From Rhodobacteraceae bacterium UBA3069 (lineage in GTDB: Bacteria > Pseudomonadota > Alphaproteobacteria > Rhodobacterales > Rhodobacteraceae): a stretch of DNA of 27,684 bases. The stretch lies in NCBI GenBank assembly GCA_002366795.1, contig DFBX01000086.1:24108-51791 (forward strand). The letters run 5' to 3'. Shown one piece after another: positions 1 to 8,837 of this stretch. Every line of letters begins with the position of its first letter. The first letter of the stretch is position 1. The notes beneath the pieces are model-generated. The model was not told where the DNA came from, did not search any database, and saw only the letters and a program-made list of their open reading frames with translations. The position numbers and the translations under genes are program-made.

Positions 1-17
1 GTGGGTTTATAACCCAC
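1..17. repeat. Short perfect inverted repeat at the window edge
   Basis: A 7-bp perfect inverted repeat (GTGGGTT / AACCCAC) with a 3-bp loop. There is no T-run after it. It may be the end of a terminator or operator of a gene outside the window. Confidence 0.35.
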
Positions 18-98
18 CGTCCCCAATTGACCCCGCGCAAGGACAGCGCCACCGATCCGTGCGAGCATCCCTTTATGACCACATGAAGGGAGTCGGCC

Positions 99-359
99 AT
101 GTCCTTGAAATCTGTATCAGAGCTTCTGTCCAAACTCACACCCGCTGCCCGCGCCATGGCCAAGCAAAGCCTGCGCGACAGCGGTGATCTGGCTCAAGGC
201 GCACCGCTGGAGGACGCCTTCTCGCAAACCCGCGACTACACCGACTGCTTGCTGGACTGTCAGGACACCTACTCCGACGCGGTTGGTGCATGTGAAACGG
301 ACGAATGCCGCGCCGGTGCCGCCGTTGCCCTTCGCAAATGCCGCAAAGGCTGCAAATAG
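99..359 (+). CDS. Small cysteine-rich hypothetical protein (86 aa)
   Basis: I do not recognise this protein. The start is supported by a purine-rich GAAGGGAG element about 8 bases upstream of the ATG. The N-terminal half (residues 1-45) has no cysteine and looks helical. The C-terminal half carries six cysteines in three pairs: C50/C54, C65/C70 and C81/C85, and ends in a basic tail. The CxxxC spacing at C50/C54 and C81/C85 resembles disulphide-stapled helical hairpins or a metal site, but that is inference. No signal peptide or membrane segment is visible, so a disulphide role would be unusual in the cytoplasm. It is convergent with the radical SAM gene, with only 3 bp between the two stops. 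Coding is likely because of the ribosome site and ordered cysteine spacing. Confidence 0.75.
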   Translation: MSLKSVSELLSKLTPAARAMAKQSLRDSGDLAQGAPLEDAFSQTRDYTDCLLDCQDTYSDAVGACETDECRAGAAVALRKCRKGCK

Positions 360-362
360 ACG

Positions 363-1451
363 CTAAAACAGTGACATCTGATCGCCTGCCCGCAAAGGCG
401 GGCGAAACAGGTCGCAGCGCAACACGGGTTGCTCTGCGTCCAGCCCCAGACGCCGCGTGGCCAGGTCGAACCGTTGCGCGATGATCTTTGCGTAATGCCC
501 CTCGCCGCGCATCCGCTTGCCCCAATCCGCCGCATAATCCTTGCCGCCGTGCATCTCGCGCAGGCGGGCCATCACGCGGGCCGCGCGGTCCGGATAGGCA
601 TCCTCCAGCCACTCGCGGAACAGCGGCGAGACCTCAAGCGGCAGACGCAACATGATCCAGCTGGCCGATGTCGCACCCGCGTCGCGCCCCGCCTGCAAGA
701 TCGCCTCCAGCTCGGGGTCGGTCAGTGCAGGCACCACGGGCGACACCATCAGCCGCACCGGAACGCCCGCCTGCGACAGCCGCCGCACAGTCGCAAGCCG
801 GCGTGCGGGGGATGGCACGCGCGGCTCCATCCGCCGCGAGAGGCCGGCATCCAGCGTGGTCACAGACACGCCAACCCGCGCCAGCCCCCGCCCCGCCATA
901 TCGGCCAGAATGTCGATGTCCCGCGCAATCAAACTGCCCTTGGTGACCACCGCAACCGGATTTCGGAAATCGCGCAGCACCTCAAGGCAGGCGCGCATGA
1001 TGCCGCGGTAACGTTCGACCGGTTGGTAGGGGTCGGTGTTGGTGCCGATGGCGATGGGTGCCACGTGATAGCACCGCGCGCGCAATTCACGCGCCAGCAC
1101 CTGCGCCATATCGGGCCGCGCCACCAGCCGCGTTTCGAAATCCAGCCCCGGCGACAGGCCCAGCCATGCATGGGAGGGCCGCGCGAAACAATAGATGCAG
1201 CCATGCTCACACCCGCGGTACGGGTTTATCGACCGGTCGAATGGAAGATCGGGCGAACGGTTATAACTGATCGCGCTGCGCGGGCGCTCCTCGCTCACCT
1301 CGGTGTGCAATCTTGGCAGGTCTTCCACGATGTCCCAGCCATCCCATGTTGGCACGCTGACATGTCTTTCAAAGCGCCCTGCCCGGTTGGAGGACGCCCC
1401 GCGCCCGCGCCGCCGCTCTGCGGCAAGCTGATGCTGATCGTCACGTTCCAT
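363..1451 (-). CDS. PA0069-family radical SAM protein (362 aa)
   Basis: The protein carries the radical SAM cluster motif CxxxCxxC at C81, C85 and C88, in the context NPYRGCEHGCIYCFARPSHA, typical of the PA0069/Rv2578c family related to SplB-like enzymes. These enzymes bind a [4Fe-4S] cluster and cleave S-adenosylmethionine; the substrate of this family is unknown to me. The basic N-terminal stretch with RRRGRGASSN followed by GRFE is also characteristic and supports the ATG at 1451, although no strong ribosome site precedes it. The length is close to that usual for the family. The gene stands alone, convergent with the small cysteine-rich gene and divergent from the corrinoid gene across about 200 bp. 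Alternative reading frames on the plus strand over this gene are shadows. Confidence 0.9.
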   Translation of the reverse strand: MERDDQHQLAAERRRGRGASSNRAGRFERHVSVPTWDGWDIVEDLPRLHTEVSEERPRSAISYNRSPDLPFDRSINPYRGCEHGCIYCFARPSHAWLGLSPGLDFETRLVARPDMAQVLARELRARCYHVAPIAIGTNTDPYQPVERYRGIMRACLEVLRDFRNPVAVVTKGSLIARDIDILADMAGRGLARVGVSVTTLDAGLSRRMEPRVPSPARRLATVRRLSQAGVPVRLMVSPVVPALTDPELEAILQAGRDAGATSASWIMLRLPLEVSPLFREWLEDAYPDRAARVMARLREMHGGKDYAADWGKRMRGEGHYAKIIAQRFDLATRRLGLDAEQPVLRCDLFRPPLRAGDQMSLF

Positions 1452-1655
1452 TCATCAATCATGAACAAAACCAGAACAATTGCAATCATCCCCATGATCT
1501 TGATGCAGATATTTCACCCCATACCAATGATTTCCCGTCTATAAGTCGGATTAATCGCGCCCCATGTCGCATTCCGGACAGTCGATTCCGACACAAATGC
1601 GGAAATGGGGCAGAGAAATCCGGGCGTCTTACCGCCCCTGCAAAGGAATCGCCCT

Positions 1656-2360
<705 letters not shown>

Positions 2361-2383
2361 TTTCGCTCTTGCGGCGATAACAG

Positions 2384-2412
2384 CGGCCCGCCCTCGCGCG
2401 GGCCGTTTTTTT
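2384..2412 (+). terminator. Rho-independent terminator after the corrinoid gene
   Basis: An 8-bp all-GC stem (2384-2391 pairs with 2398-2405) with a 6-base loop is followed by seven T. It lies 24 bp after the corrinoid stop and 18 bp before the DUF1638 start, so it may partly uncouple the two genes. Confidence 0.88.
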
Positions 2413-2429
2413 CATGAAAGGGGGCCTTG

Positions 2430-3083
2430 ATGGACCTGCCAAGCGACGAAAGCCTGACCCGCAAGGGGCTGGACCTGTCCGGCCCTGACGCCCCGCGAAA
2501 AGACCGCATCCTGCTGATCGCCTGCGGTGCCATCGCGCGCGAGGTACTGGCCATTACATTGGCCAATGGCTGGGACCATATGGACCTGACCTGCCTGCCC
2601 GCGATCTTGCACAACACGCCCGACAGGATCACCGATGCCGTGCGCACGGCGGTCGAAAAGCACCGCGCGCAATATGACCGCATTTTCGTACTATACGCCG
2701 ATTGCGGCACCGGCGGGCTGCTTCAATCGGCCTGCAAGGACATGGGCGTCGAAATGTTGCAAGGCCCGCATTGCTACAGCTTTTTCGAAGAAAATGAACG
2801 ATTTGCCAGCCATAGCGAAAGCGAATTCAGCAGCTTCTATCTGACCGACTTCCTGGTCCGACAGTTCGATGCTTTCGTGTGGGAACCATTGGGCCTGGAC
2901 CGCCATCCCCAGCTAATGGAAATGTATTTCGGCCATTACACAACGCTGATCTATCAGGCCCAGACCGATGATCCCGCGCTGACCGCCAAGGCGCAAGAGG
3001 CCGCGAAACGCCTTGGCCTAGCATTCGAACGCCGCTTCACCGGATACGGGGATCTGGAACGCGAACTGGCGGCGCAAGCCTGA
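2430..3083 (+). CDS. DUF1638 domain protein (217 aa)
   Basis: The protein matches the DUF1638 family as I know it, a cytoplasmic protein of unknown function repeatedly found beside corrinoid proteins and methyltransferases. Conserved polar residues are visible: C32 in IACGAIAREV, H61, C92 in YADCGTGG, C102 and C115 in GPHCYSF. These could form a metal site, which is inference. The ATG at 2430 is preferred over a TTG three bases upstream because a GGGGG-type ribosome site sits just before it. It lies directly downstream of the corrinoid gene on the same strand, but a strong terminator stands between them, so read-through or a separate promoter is needed. Its role is probably in corrinoid or methyl-transfer metabolism. 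Confidence 0.88.
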   Translation: MDLPSDESLTRKGLDLSGPDAPRKDRILLIACGAIAREVLAITLANGWDHMDLTCLPAILHNTPDRITDAVRTAVEKHRAQYDRIFVLYADCGTGGLLQSACKDMGVEMLQGPHCYSFFEENERFASHSESEFSSFYLTDFLVRQFDAFVWEPLGLDRHPQLMEMYFGHYTTLIYQAQTDDPALTAKAQEAAKRLGLAFERRFTGYGDLERELAAQA

Positions 3084-3140
3084 AAACGGGATGGCGGGCG
3101 GGGCGACGCGCAAGCATAGCGCGGCGCAAGCGCCGGACAG

Positions 3141-3548
3141 TCATCCCGCGGCAGCCACGGCACGGATACGTTCGATCATCGCCCGCACCCCGTTCGACCG
3201 CTGCGCCGACAGATGCTCGTTCAGGCCCAGCCGTGCCAGCTCTGCCGATGCATCCACCGCGCCCACCTCGGCGCAGCTCAGCCCGTTATACAAGGCCCGC
3301 AGCACCGCGATCAGCCCGCGCACGATCAGCGCATCGCTGTCGCCGTCAAACCGGAACCGCCCATCGTCGATTTGCGGATGCAGCCAGACCTGGCTGGCGC
3401 AGCCGTCAACCTTTGTGGCGGGCACCTTCAACGCATCGTCCAGCGGGTCCATATCCTTGCCCTGATCGATCACGTAGCGATAGCGGTCTTCCCAGTCCTC
3501 CAGGAACTCGAAATCCTCGACGATCGCCTCGAATGCCTCGCTTGCCAT
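3141..3548 (-). CDS. sufE: SufE-family sulphur acceptor protein (135 aa)
   Basis: SufE accepts persulphide sulphur from the cysteine desulphurase SufS and passes it to the SufBCD scaffold for Fe-S cluster assembly in the cytoplasm. The acceptor cysteine is C50 in the motif KVDGCASQVWL, in the usual place for a protein of about 135 residues. The start at 3548 is preferred over upstream in-frame starts because AAGGGGG precedes this ATG by about 8 bases and the family begins here. The gene is isolated from a suf operon: its neighbours are the DUF1638 gene (convergent) and a lipoprotein gene (divergent). This is common for stand-alone SufE in alphaproteobacteria. Confidence 0.92.
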   Translation of the reverse strand: MASEAFEAIVEDFEFLEDWEDRYRYVIDQGKDMDPLDDALKVPATKVDGCASQVWLHPQIDDGRFRFDGDSDALIVRGLIAVLRALYNGLSCAEVGAVDASAELARLGLNEHLSAQRSNGVRAMIERIRAVAAAG

Positions 3549-3669
3549 GGTGCTGCCCCCTTGATTGTTCCCATGACCTAGGACGCGCCGCCGCAAAGGT
3601 CCAGAGCCTTGGCGCTTTTCAAGCCGCCGCTTTTGCGGTAACCCATTGAAAAAGAGCGTGAGGCGAGAA

Positions 3670-4155
3670 ATGCGGACACCCCTGGCAGCCCTATTGATTG
3701 CAACCCTGATTCTGCCCGGTTGCGGGTCGCGGCTGAACCCGTTCAACTGGTTCGGGCGCGGTCAGGTCGAGGCGGTGCAAACCGGCACGGAAAACCCGCT
3801 GATCCCGCAAAAGTCCCGTCTGAAACCCAAGGACATCCCCTACCAGGGCACGCTCGTGGACCAGATCACCGACCTCAAGGTCGAACGCAGCCCTGGCGGG
3901 GCCGTGGTGCGCGTGACCGCCGTGGCCGCCCGTCAGGGCGCCTACGAAGTCCGGCTGGCCCCCGCTTTCCAGCAGGACGCCAAAGGCGTGTTCAAACTGG
4001 AACTGCTGGCGCTTCAGCCCGCCCGGCGGACCGCGCAAGGCACTGCGGCCAGCCGCACGGTCACGGCCGCCATCGACCTGACCGACCAAGACCTGTTCGG
4101 CATCCGCACCATCCGCGTGCAAGGCGCGCGCAACGCGGCCACCTCGCGCCGCTAA
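3670..4155 (+). CDS. Small predicted lipoprotein (161 aa)
   Basis: The N-terminus has a short basic start and a hydrophobic stretch (LAALLIATLIL) ending in LPGC, a near-canonical lipobox. A lipid-modified cysteine at about residue 18 and an envelope location are therefore predicted. The mature part is about 140 residues, soluble, rich in charged and alanine residues, with repeated beta-strand-like segments (VVRVTAVAARQGAYEVRLA). I do not recognise a function. The ATG at 3670 has GAGG upstream; in-frame TTG (3646) and GTG (3658) starts are possible and would add more positive charge. A bidirectional terminator separates it from the convergent rnd gene. Confidence 0.82.
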   Translation: MRTPLAALLIATLILPGCGSRLNPFNWFGRGQVEAVQTGTENPLIPQKSRLKPKDIPYQGTLVDQITDLKVERSPGGAVVRVTAVAARQGAYEVRLAPAFQQDAKGVFKLELLALQPARRTAQGTAASRTVTAAIDLTDQDLFGIRTIRVQGARNAATSRR

Positions 4156-4173
4156 ACTCCTGTTCCGGAACGT

Positions 4174-4212
4174 AAAAGGCGGCCCACGGAACATATCCGG
4201 TGCCGCCTTTTT
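4174..4212. terminator. Bidirectional terminator between lipoprotein gene and rnd
   Basis: A 10-bp perfect stem (AAAAGGCGGC at 4174-4183 with GCCGCCTTTT at 4202-4211) has A residues on one side and T on the other, so it can end both converging transcripts. Confidence 0.8.
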
Positions 4213-4239
4213 CATATCTGATTCTTATCTGGTCGCCGG

Positions 4240-5397
4240 TTACAGTTGGATGATCTTGACCGAACTGCCCTTGGCCGCCAGCGCGATTTCACCGGCACAA
4301 AGGCGCAATGCATCGTCGCCGAACACCTCTTTGCGCCAGCCCTTCAGCGCGGGCACGTCCCGCAGACCCGCCGCGATAGCATCCAGATCGGCCGCAGGCG
4401 CGATCAGCCGCGCGGCAACGCCCGTCGCCTCTGTCTTTGCTTTCAGCAGCACGCGCAACAGGTCTGCCAGCGCCGGGTTCACCTGCAACTTGTCACGGCT
4501 GGTGTTGGGTTTGGGCATGTCCTCGGGCTTGCAGTCCAGCCCACGTTTGACCGCGGCGAGGATGCCCTCTGCGATGTCGCCCTTGCGCGCCTCGCGCAGC
4601 AGCAGACGCGAGCGCCCCAGATCGTTCATCGTCGCCGGCTTGGTCGAGGCAAGCTCGACCAAGGCGTCATCCTTGAACACCCGGCTGCGCGGAATGTTGC
4701 GGGCCTGCGAATGGGATTCGCGGAACTCGGCCAGTTCACGCACCACGGCTAGGAACTTGCCGGAATTGGTGCGGGTCTTGATACGTTTCCACGCGTCTTC
4801 GGGGCGGGTGATATAGGTTTCGGGATCCGTCAGGATGCCCAGCTCTTCCTCGACCCATTTGCCGCGCCCGTCGCGCTCCAGCTCGGCCTTGAGGTATTCG
4901 TAGATCTTGCGCAGATGCGTGACATCGGCCAGCGCATAGGTTTTCTGCGCATCGGTCAGCGGGCGGCGCGACCAGTCGGTAAACCGCGAGGTCTTATCAA
5001 GGCTTTCCTTGGCGATCTTGCGCACAAGCGTTTCATATCCCACCTGTTCGCCAAAGCCGCAGACCATCGCAGCGACCTGCGTGTCGAACATGGGCGACGG
5101 GATTACCCCATTGTCCACAAAGAAGATTTCCAGATCCTGCCGGGCCGCGTGGAATACCTTGACCACGCCTTCATCGCGAAACAGATCAATCAGCGGGGCC
5201 AGATCCAGCCCGTCTGCCAGCGGATCGACCAGAACCGCGTTCTCGTCCCCTTCGCCGGGCATGGCCAGCTGCACAAGGCACAATTTGGACCAGTAGGTAC
5301 GTTCCCGAAGGAATTCGGTGTCCACGGTCATATATGGGTATTTGGCGGCCTCGGCGCAGTAGGCTGCCAGCTCTTCGGTGGTCGTCAGGGTTTTCAT
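4240..5397 (-). CDS. rnd: Ribonuclease D (385 aa)
   Basis: RNase D is a 3'-5' exoribonuclease that trims the 3' ends of tRNA precursors and other small stable RNAs. The DEDDy active site is visible: D26 and E28 in VDTEF, D88 in FHAARQDLE, and Y154/D158 in YALAD. A helical HRDC-type domain follows at about residues 205-290, and a second C-terminal helical region completes the usual length of about 385 residues. The ATG at 5397 begins the canonical MKTLTTTEEL and is accepted as the start. It is a single gene, oriented like purM-purN upstream but separated by about 90 bp. Confidence 0.95.
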   Translation of the reverse strand: MKTLTTTEELAAYCAEAAKYPYMTVDTEFLRERTYWSKLCLVQLAMPGEGDENAVLVDPLADGLDLAPLIDLFRDEGVVKVFHAARQDLEIFFVDNGVIPSPMFDTQVAAMVCGFGEQVGYETLVRKIAKESLDKTSRFTDWSRRPLTDAQKTYALADVTHLRKIYEYLKAELERDGRGKWVEEELGILTDPETYITRPEDAWKRIKTRTNSGKFLAVVRELAEFRESHSQARNIPRSRVFKDDALVELASTKPATMNDLGRSRLLLREARKGDIAEGILAAVKRGLDCKPEDMPKPNTSRDKLQVNPALADLLRVLLKAKTEATGVAARLIAPAADLDAIAAGLRDVPALKGWRKEVFGDDALRLCAGEIALAAKGSSVKIIQL

Positions 5398-5489
5398 ATG
5401 ATGCGGTGTTCCGGATAGGCGCGGGCGTTCGTCGCCCCAGTGAAAGTTGCGGCGTCTTACGTCAATGCGGCACCGAATGGAAGGGGCGC

Positions 5490-6080
5490 TCAGCCTGTGC
5501 GCGAATGACTCTCGCCTTTTGCGAAAGCTTCCAGCACCTTGGGGTAAAGGCGATGTTCCTCGACCAGTACCCGCGCGGCCAGCGTGTTGGGCGTATCATC
5601 CGGCAGGACAGGCACGCGCGCCTGCCCCAGAATCGGGCCATCGTCCAGTTCGGCGGTAACCAGATGCACGGTGCAGCCGGCCTGCGCATCGCCCGCTTCG
5701 ATCGCGCGGGCATGGGTGTGCAGACCTTTGTATTTGGGCAAAAGCGACGGGTGGATGTTCAGCATCCGGCCTTCGAACCGGCGGGTAAATTCCGGCGTCA
5801 GGATACGCATGAACCCCGCAAGGCACAGGATATCGGGCTTTGCCGCCTCGATATGGTCCAGCAGCGCCGCTTCGAATGCGGCACGATCCTTGCCGAATGG
5901 TTTGTGATCGACAGCGGCGGTGGGCACGCCCATATCCGCCGCCTTCTTCAGCCCGCCCGCGTCCGGATCGTTCGATGCGACCAGCACAGGCACCGCCCAA
6001 TCGCCGGCCTGCATTTCCTTGACCAGGCGGACCATGTTGGACCCGCCGCCGGAAATCAGGATCGCGACGCGTTTGCTCAC
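5490..6080 (-). CDS. purN: Phosphoribosylglycinamide formyltransferase PurN (196 aa)
   Basis: PurN transfers a formyl group from 10-formyltetrahydrofolate to GAR in the third step of de novo purine synthesis. The phosphate-binding loop ISGGGSN is at residues 9-15. The catalytic residues are N108 and H110 in LNIHPSLLP and D146 in ELDDGPI. The start is a GTG at 6080, which overlaps the purM stop in a GTGA arrangement. Longer in-frame extensions run back into purM and are rejected because the family begins with SKRVAILISG. The overlap implies translational coupling with purM. Confidence 0.95.
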   Translation of the reverse strand: MSKRVAILISGGGSNMVRLVKEMQAGDWAVPVLVASNDPDAGGLKKAADMGVPTAAVDHKPFGKDRAAFEAALLDHIEAAKPDILCLAGFMRILTPEFTRRFEGRMLNIHPSLLPKYKGLHTHARAIEAGDAQAGCTVHLVTAELDDGPILGQARVPVLPDDTPNTLAARVLVEEHRLYPKVLEAFAKGESHSRTG

Positions 6081-7123
6081 GCCAGCGTGCCCTTGTAGGC
6101 CACGCCTCCGCCCGCTCGCACAGCGCCAAGGCGGTAAACGGTTTCGCCCTCGGCCTGCAACACGGCGGTCAGGGCCTCGGACCGGTCCGCCGATACCGAC
6201 AGGATCATGCCAACGCCGCAGTTGAAGGTTTTCAGCATTTCCGCCTGCTCCATGCCGCCGGTCTGCATCAGCCAGCCGAACACGCCGGGCAATTCCCACG
6301 CGTCCAGATCAATCTCGGCGCCCATGCCCTCAGGCAGGACGCGGGGCAGGTTTTCGGTCAGCCCGCCGCCGGTGATATGGGCCAGCGCATGAACGCCCCC
6401 TGCCCGCACCGCCGCAAGGCACTGTTTCACATACAAACGGGTCGGCGCCAGCAGGGCGCGGCCCAGCGTGCCCTCGCCAAACGGGCAATCGGCATCCCAG
6501 CCAAGGCCCGACACATCGACCAGCTTTCGCACAAGGCTGTAGCCGTTGGAATGCACCCCGTTCGACGCCAGCCCCAGCAGCACGTCGCCTTCGGTCACGC
6601 CATCGGGCAGGGTCTGGCCCCGCTCCATCGCGCCCACGGCAAAACCTGCCAAGTCGAAATCGCCATCGTGATACATGCCGGGCATTTCAGCTGTCTCGCC
6701 GCCGATCAGGGCACAGCCGGACTGCACGCAGCCCTCGGCAATGCTTTCCACGACGGTGGCGGCCTGGTCCAGTTCCAGCTTGCCGGTGGCGAAATAATCA
6801 AGGAAGAACAGCGGCTCTGCCCCTTGGCAGACCAGGTCGTTCACGCACATGGCGACAAGATCAATCCCCACGGTTTCAAAGTAACCGGTATCGATGGCGA
6901 TGCGCAGCTTGGTACCCACCCCGTCGGTGGCCCCCACCAGCACCGGATCGCTGTAACCTGCATCCTTCAGGTCGAACAGCGCGCCAAAGCCGCCAAGGCC
7001 GGACATGACGCCGGACCGCGTGGTCCGTTTCGCCGCCGGCTTGATCCGTTCGACCAGCGCGTTGCCCGCGTCGATGTCCACGCCCGCATCGGCATAGGTT
7101 ATCCCGTTGGTCTTGTCGGTCAT
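6077..7123 (-). CDS. purM: Phosphoribosylformylglycinamidine cyclo-ligase PurM (348 aa)
   Basis: PurM closes the imidazole ring of AIR with ATP in the fifth step of purine synthesis. Recognisable family segments are ITYADAGVDIDAGN at the N-terminus, the nucleotide-site motif GATDGVGTKLRIA, and GGETAEMPGMY in the middle. The start at 7123 has GGAG six bases upstream; an in-frame ATG 39 bp further upstream lacks family support. It forms a two-gene operon with purN, sharing GTGA. Upstream lies a tRNA gene transcribed in the opposite direction, so the purMN promoter must sit in about 140 bp between them. Confidence 0.96.
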   Translation of the reverse strand: MTDKTNGITYADAGVDIDAGNALVERIKPAAKRTTRSGVMSGLGGFGALFDLKDAGYSDPVLVGATDGVGTKLRIAIDTGYFETVGIDLVAMCVNDLVCQGAEPLFFLDYFATGKLELDQAATVVESIAEGCVQSGCALIGGETAEMPGMYHDGDFDLAGFAVGAMERGQTLPDGVTEGDVLLGLASNGVHSNGYSLVRKLVDVSGLGWDADCPFGEGTLGRALLAPTRLYVKQCLAAVRAGGVHALAHITGGGLTENLPRVLPEGMGAEIDLDAWELPGVFGWLMQTGGMEQAEMLKTFNCGVGMILSVSADRSEALTAVLQAEGETVYRLGAVRAGGGVAYKGTLA

Positions 7124-7224
7124 GGCAGGCTCCGTTCCGCTTTGCGTCATGTGATGGGGCAAGTCTTGCCGCGCGGGTTAAATCAATCGCATCGCCAGTG
7201 CAATCTGAAACCACCTTGAAACCC

Positions 7225-7252
7225 TTGACCTGCGGGTGCGTTCTGCTAGCAA
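7225..7252 (+). promoter_or_regulatory. Candidate promoter for the CAT-anticodon tRNA
   Basis: TTGACC at 7225-7230 and TAGCAA at 7247-7252 are separated by 16 bp and lie just upstream of the tRNA at 7265. The -35 fits well and the -10 only partly. Confidence 0.45.
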
Positions 7253-7264
7253 AGGGCGCATGGC

Positions 7265-7340
7265 GGGCCTGTAGCTCAACGGTTAGAGCAGAGCGCTCAT
7301 AACGCTTTGGTTGCGGGTTCAAATCCTGCCGGGCCTACCA
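7265..7340 (+). tRNA. tRNA with CAT anticodon (probably tRNA-Ile2, lysidine type, or tRNA-Met)
   Basis: A full cloverleaf can be drawn. The acceptor stem GGGCCTG pairs with CGGGCCT through two wobble pairs, and the D-arm opens with GCTC and closes with GAGC. The anticodon stem GAGCG/CGCTT carries the loop CTCATAA, the T-arm GCGGG/CCTGC carries TTCAAAT, and an encoded CCA ends at 7340. The CAT anticodon can be elongator Met or the Ile2 precursor modified to lysidine by TilS. The body resembles Ile2 more, but I cannot settle this without a covariance model. Confidence 0.93.
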
Positions 7341-7478
7341 TCCCTTCTTCCCGCCTTGCTGAAATAGCGGTCAGACAGCTTGCCGGATGCCGCTTGCGGC
7401 CGCTTGCCTGAACGCAGGCCCAACGTGACGCTGATCGCGGGTGCCTGCAACATTGGCGACAGGCCGGCGGAACCGATC

Positions 7479-8795
7479 CTAGCGGGCGATAACGATTTCC
7501 GCCCGCAAACCGCCCATCCGCGCGCTTTCGCCAAGGCGCAGCACGCCGCCATGGGCATGGGCGATATCCGTGGCAATAGCCAACCCCAGCCCCACGCCGG
7601 ACCCGAGGTTCTGATTTCGGGCCGCATCCAGCCGGGTAAACGGCTTGACCGCCAGCCCCCGGCTTTCGGGGGGAATGCCCGGCCCGTCATCCTCGACCCG
7701 GATGCGCAGGGATTTTTCCGTCATCAGCACCGAAACCTCGGCATGATCGCCATATCGCACCGCATTGCCGATCAGGTTGTTCAGTGCGCGCTTGATCGCC
7801 TGCGGGCGCAGACGCGCCATGCCGCCCTTGTGGTCGGTACCCTGCCCCGGCACCTTGACCAGCGTCACGGGCTTGCCCGCGCGTTGCGCATCGGCCACCA
7901 CCTGCGCCACCAGAGCCAGGGCATCAGTCGGCTCTGCCTCCCCCTCAAAGGCGCCGCGGGTAAAGGCCAGGAATTCGTCCAGCATCTCCTGCATCTCGGC
8001 CACGTCGCGCTCCATTGGTTCGCGCTCTTCGTCGTCCAGCATGGACAGGCCCAGTTTCAGCCGGGTCAGGGGCGTGCGCAGGTCGTGACTGACCCCCGAC
8101 AGCATCAGCGTGCGTTGTTCGATATGGCGTTCAATCCGGGCGCGCATGTCCAGAAAGGCATGGCCCGCCGCGCGCACCTCGACCGCGCCGGTGGGCCGGT
8201 ATGGAATGTTGCGCCCCTTGCCAAAGGCCTCGGCCGCCTTGGCCAGCCGCGTGATGGGTCGCAACTGGTTGCGCAGGTAGATAAAGGCGATCAGCGTCAT
8301 CAGCACGCCAAAAAACAGCATGTTGACGAACAACTGGTGCGGGTTGCTGGCCGACAAGCGGCGGCGGTCCAGCGTGACACGCACCGTGCCGTCGCCCCCG
8401 TCCAGATACAAAAACGCATCGCGGTCATCGGGCAACTCGACCGAGACAAGCGCAGGCAATTGCGCCTTCAACTCGGCAATCACGATGCGGCCGGTCAGGT
8501 CATACCAGCGCGTCGCATCGGATGGCGGGCTTTGCGGCAGCGGATCGACCCCGATCAAAAGCGGCTCTGCCAGCGACCGCATCGCGGACACACCGCCCAT
8601 GTCCTGCGCATCCATCAAAAGCTGCACCTCGCGCGCGGCGCCCGAAGTCATCTGCTGGGTCACGCCTTCAAAATGGCGCTGGATGAATACAACCGACACG
8701 ACCAGTTGCAGGGTAACAACCGGCAGAATCAGGATCAGCGCGGCACGGCCATACAGGCTGCGCGGCAAATAGCGTTTGAGCCAGTGAAAGAACAT
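7479..8795 (-). CDS. EnvZ-type sensor histidine kinase (438 aa)
   Basis: This is a membrane histidine kinase of a two-component system. Membrane segments lie at about residues 17-38 and 156-174 and enclose a periplasmic domain of about 115 residues. A HAMP linker (about 175-227), a dimerisation domain with the phospho-acceptor H237 in SGVSHDLRTPLTRLKL, and an ATP-binding domain follow. The latter shows the N-box around N340-N344, G1 DDGPG at 369-373 and G2 GSGVGLGL at 398-405. The H-box and layout match EnvZ/OmpR-type kinases. No response regulator is adjacent: downstream is the tRNA and upstream is the divergent MBL gene. The partner must be elsewhere. The divergent start-to-start gap is only 42 bp. 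Confidence 0.92.
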   Translation of the reverse strand: MFFHWLKRYLPRSLYGRAALILILPVVTLQLVVSVVFIQRHFEGVTQQMTSGAAREVQLLMDAQDMGGVSAMRSLAEPLLIGVDPLPQSPPSDATRWYDLTGRIVIAELKAQLPALVSVELPDDRDAFLYLDGGDGTVRVTLDRRRLSASNPHQLFVNMLFFGVLMTLIAFIYLRNQLRPITRLAKAAEAFGKGRNIPYRPTGAVEVRAAGHAFLDMRARIERHIEQRTLMLSGVSHDLRTPLTRLKLGLSMLDDEEREPMERDVAEMQEMLDEFLAFTRGAFEGEAEPTDALALVAQVVADAQRAGKPVTLVKVPGQGTDHKGGMARLRPQAIKRALNNLIGNAVRYGDHAEVSVLMTEKSLRIRVEDDGPGIPPESRGLAVKPFTRLDAARNQNLGSGVGLGLAIATDIAHAHGGVLRLGESARMGGLRAEIVIAR

Positions 8796-8837
8796 GGGCT
8801 AAACCTAAGGCGCACAAGACAATTAAGGAAGACGCGA

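Noticed and set aside
429..1544. 371-codon open frame on the plus strand
   Set aside because: It lies antisense to the radical SAM gene, which has clear motifs; the translated frame is rich in Arg, His and Pro with no family features.
7380..8837. Long open frame running in front of and in frame with the MBL hydrolase gene
   Set aside because: It is the antisense of the histidine kinase; GC-rich DNA leaves such frames open. The MBL family begins at 8838, which has a ribosome site.
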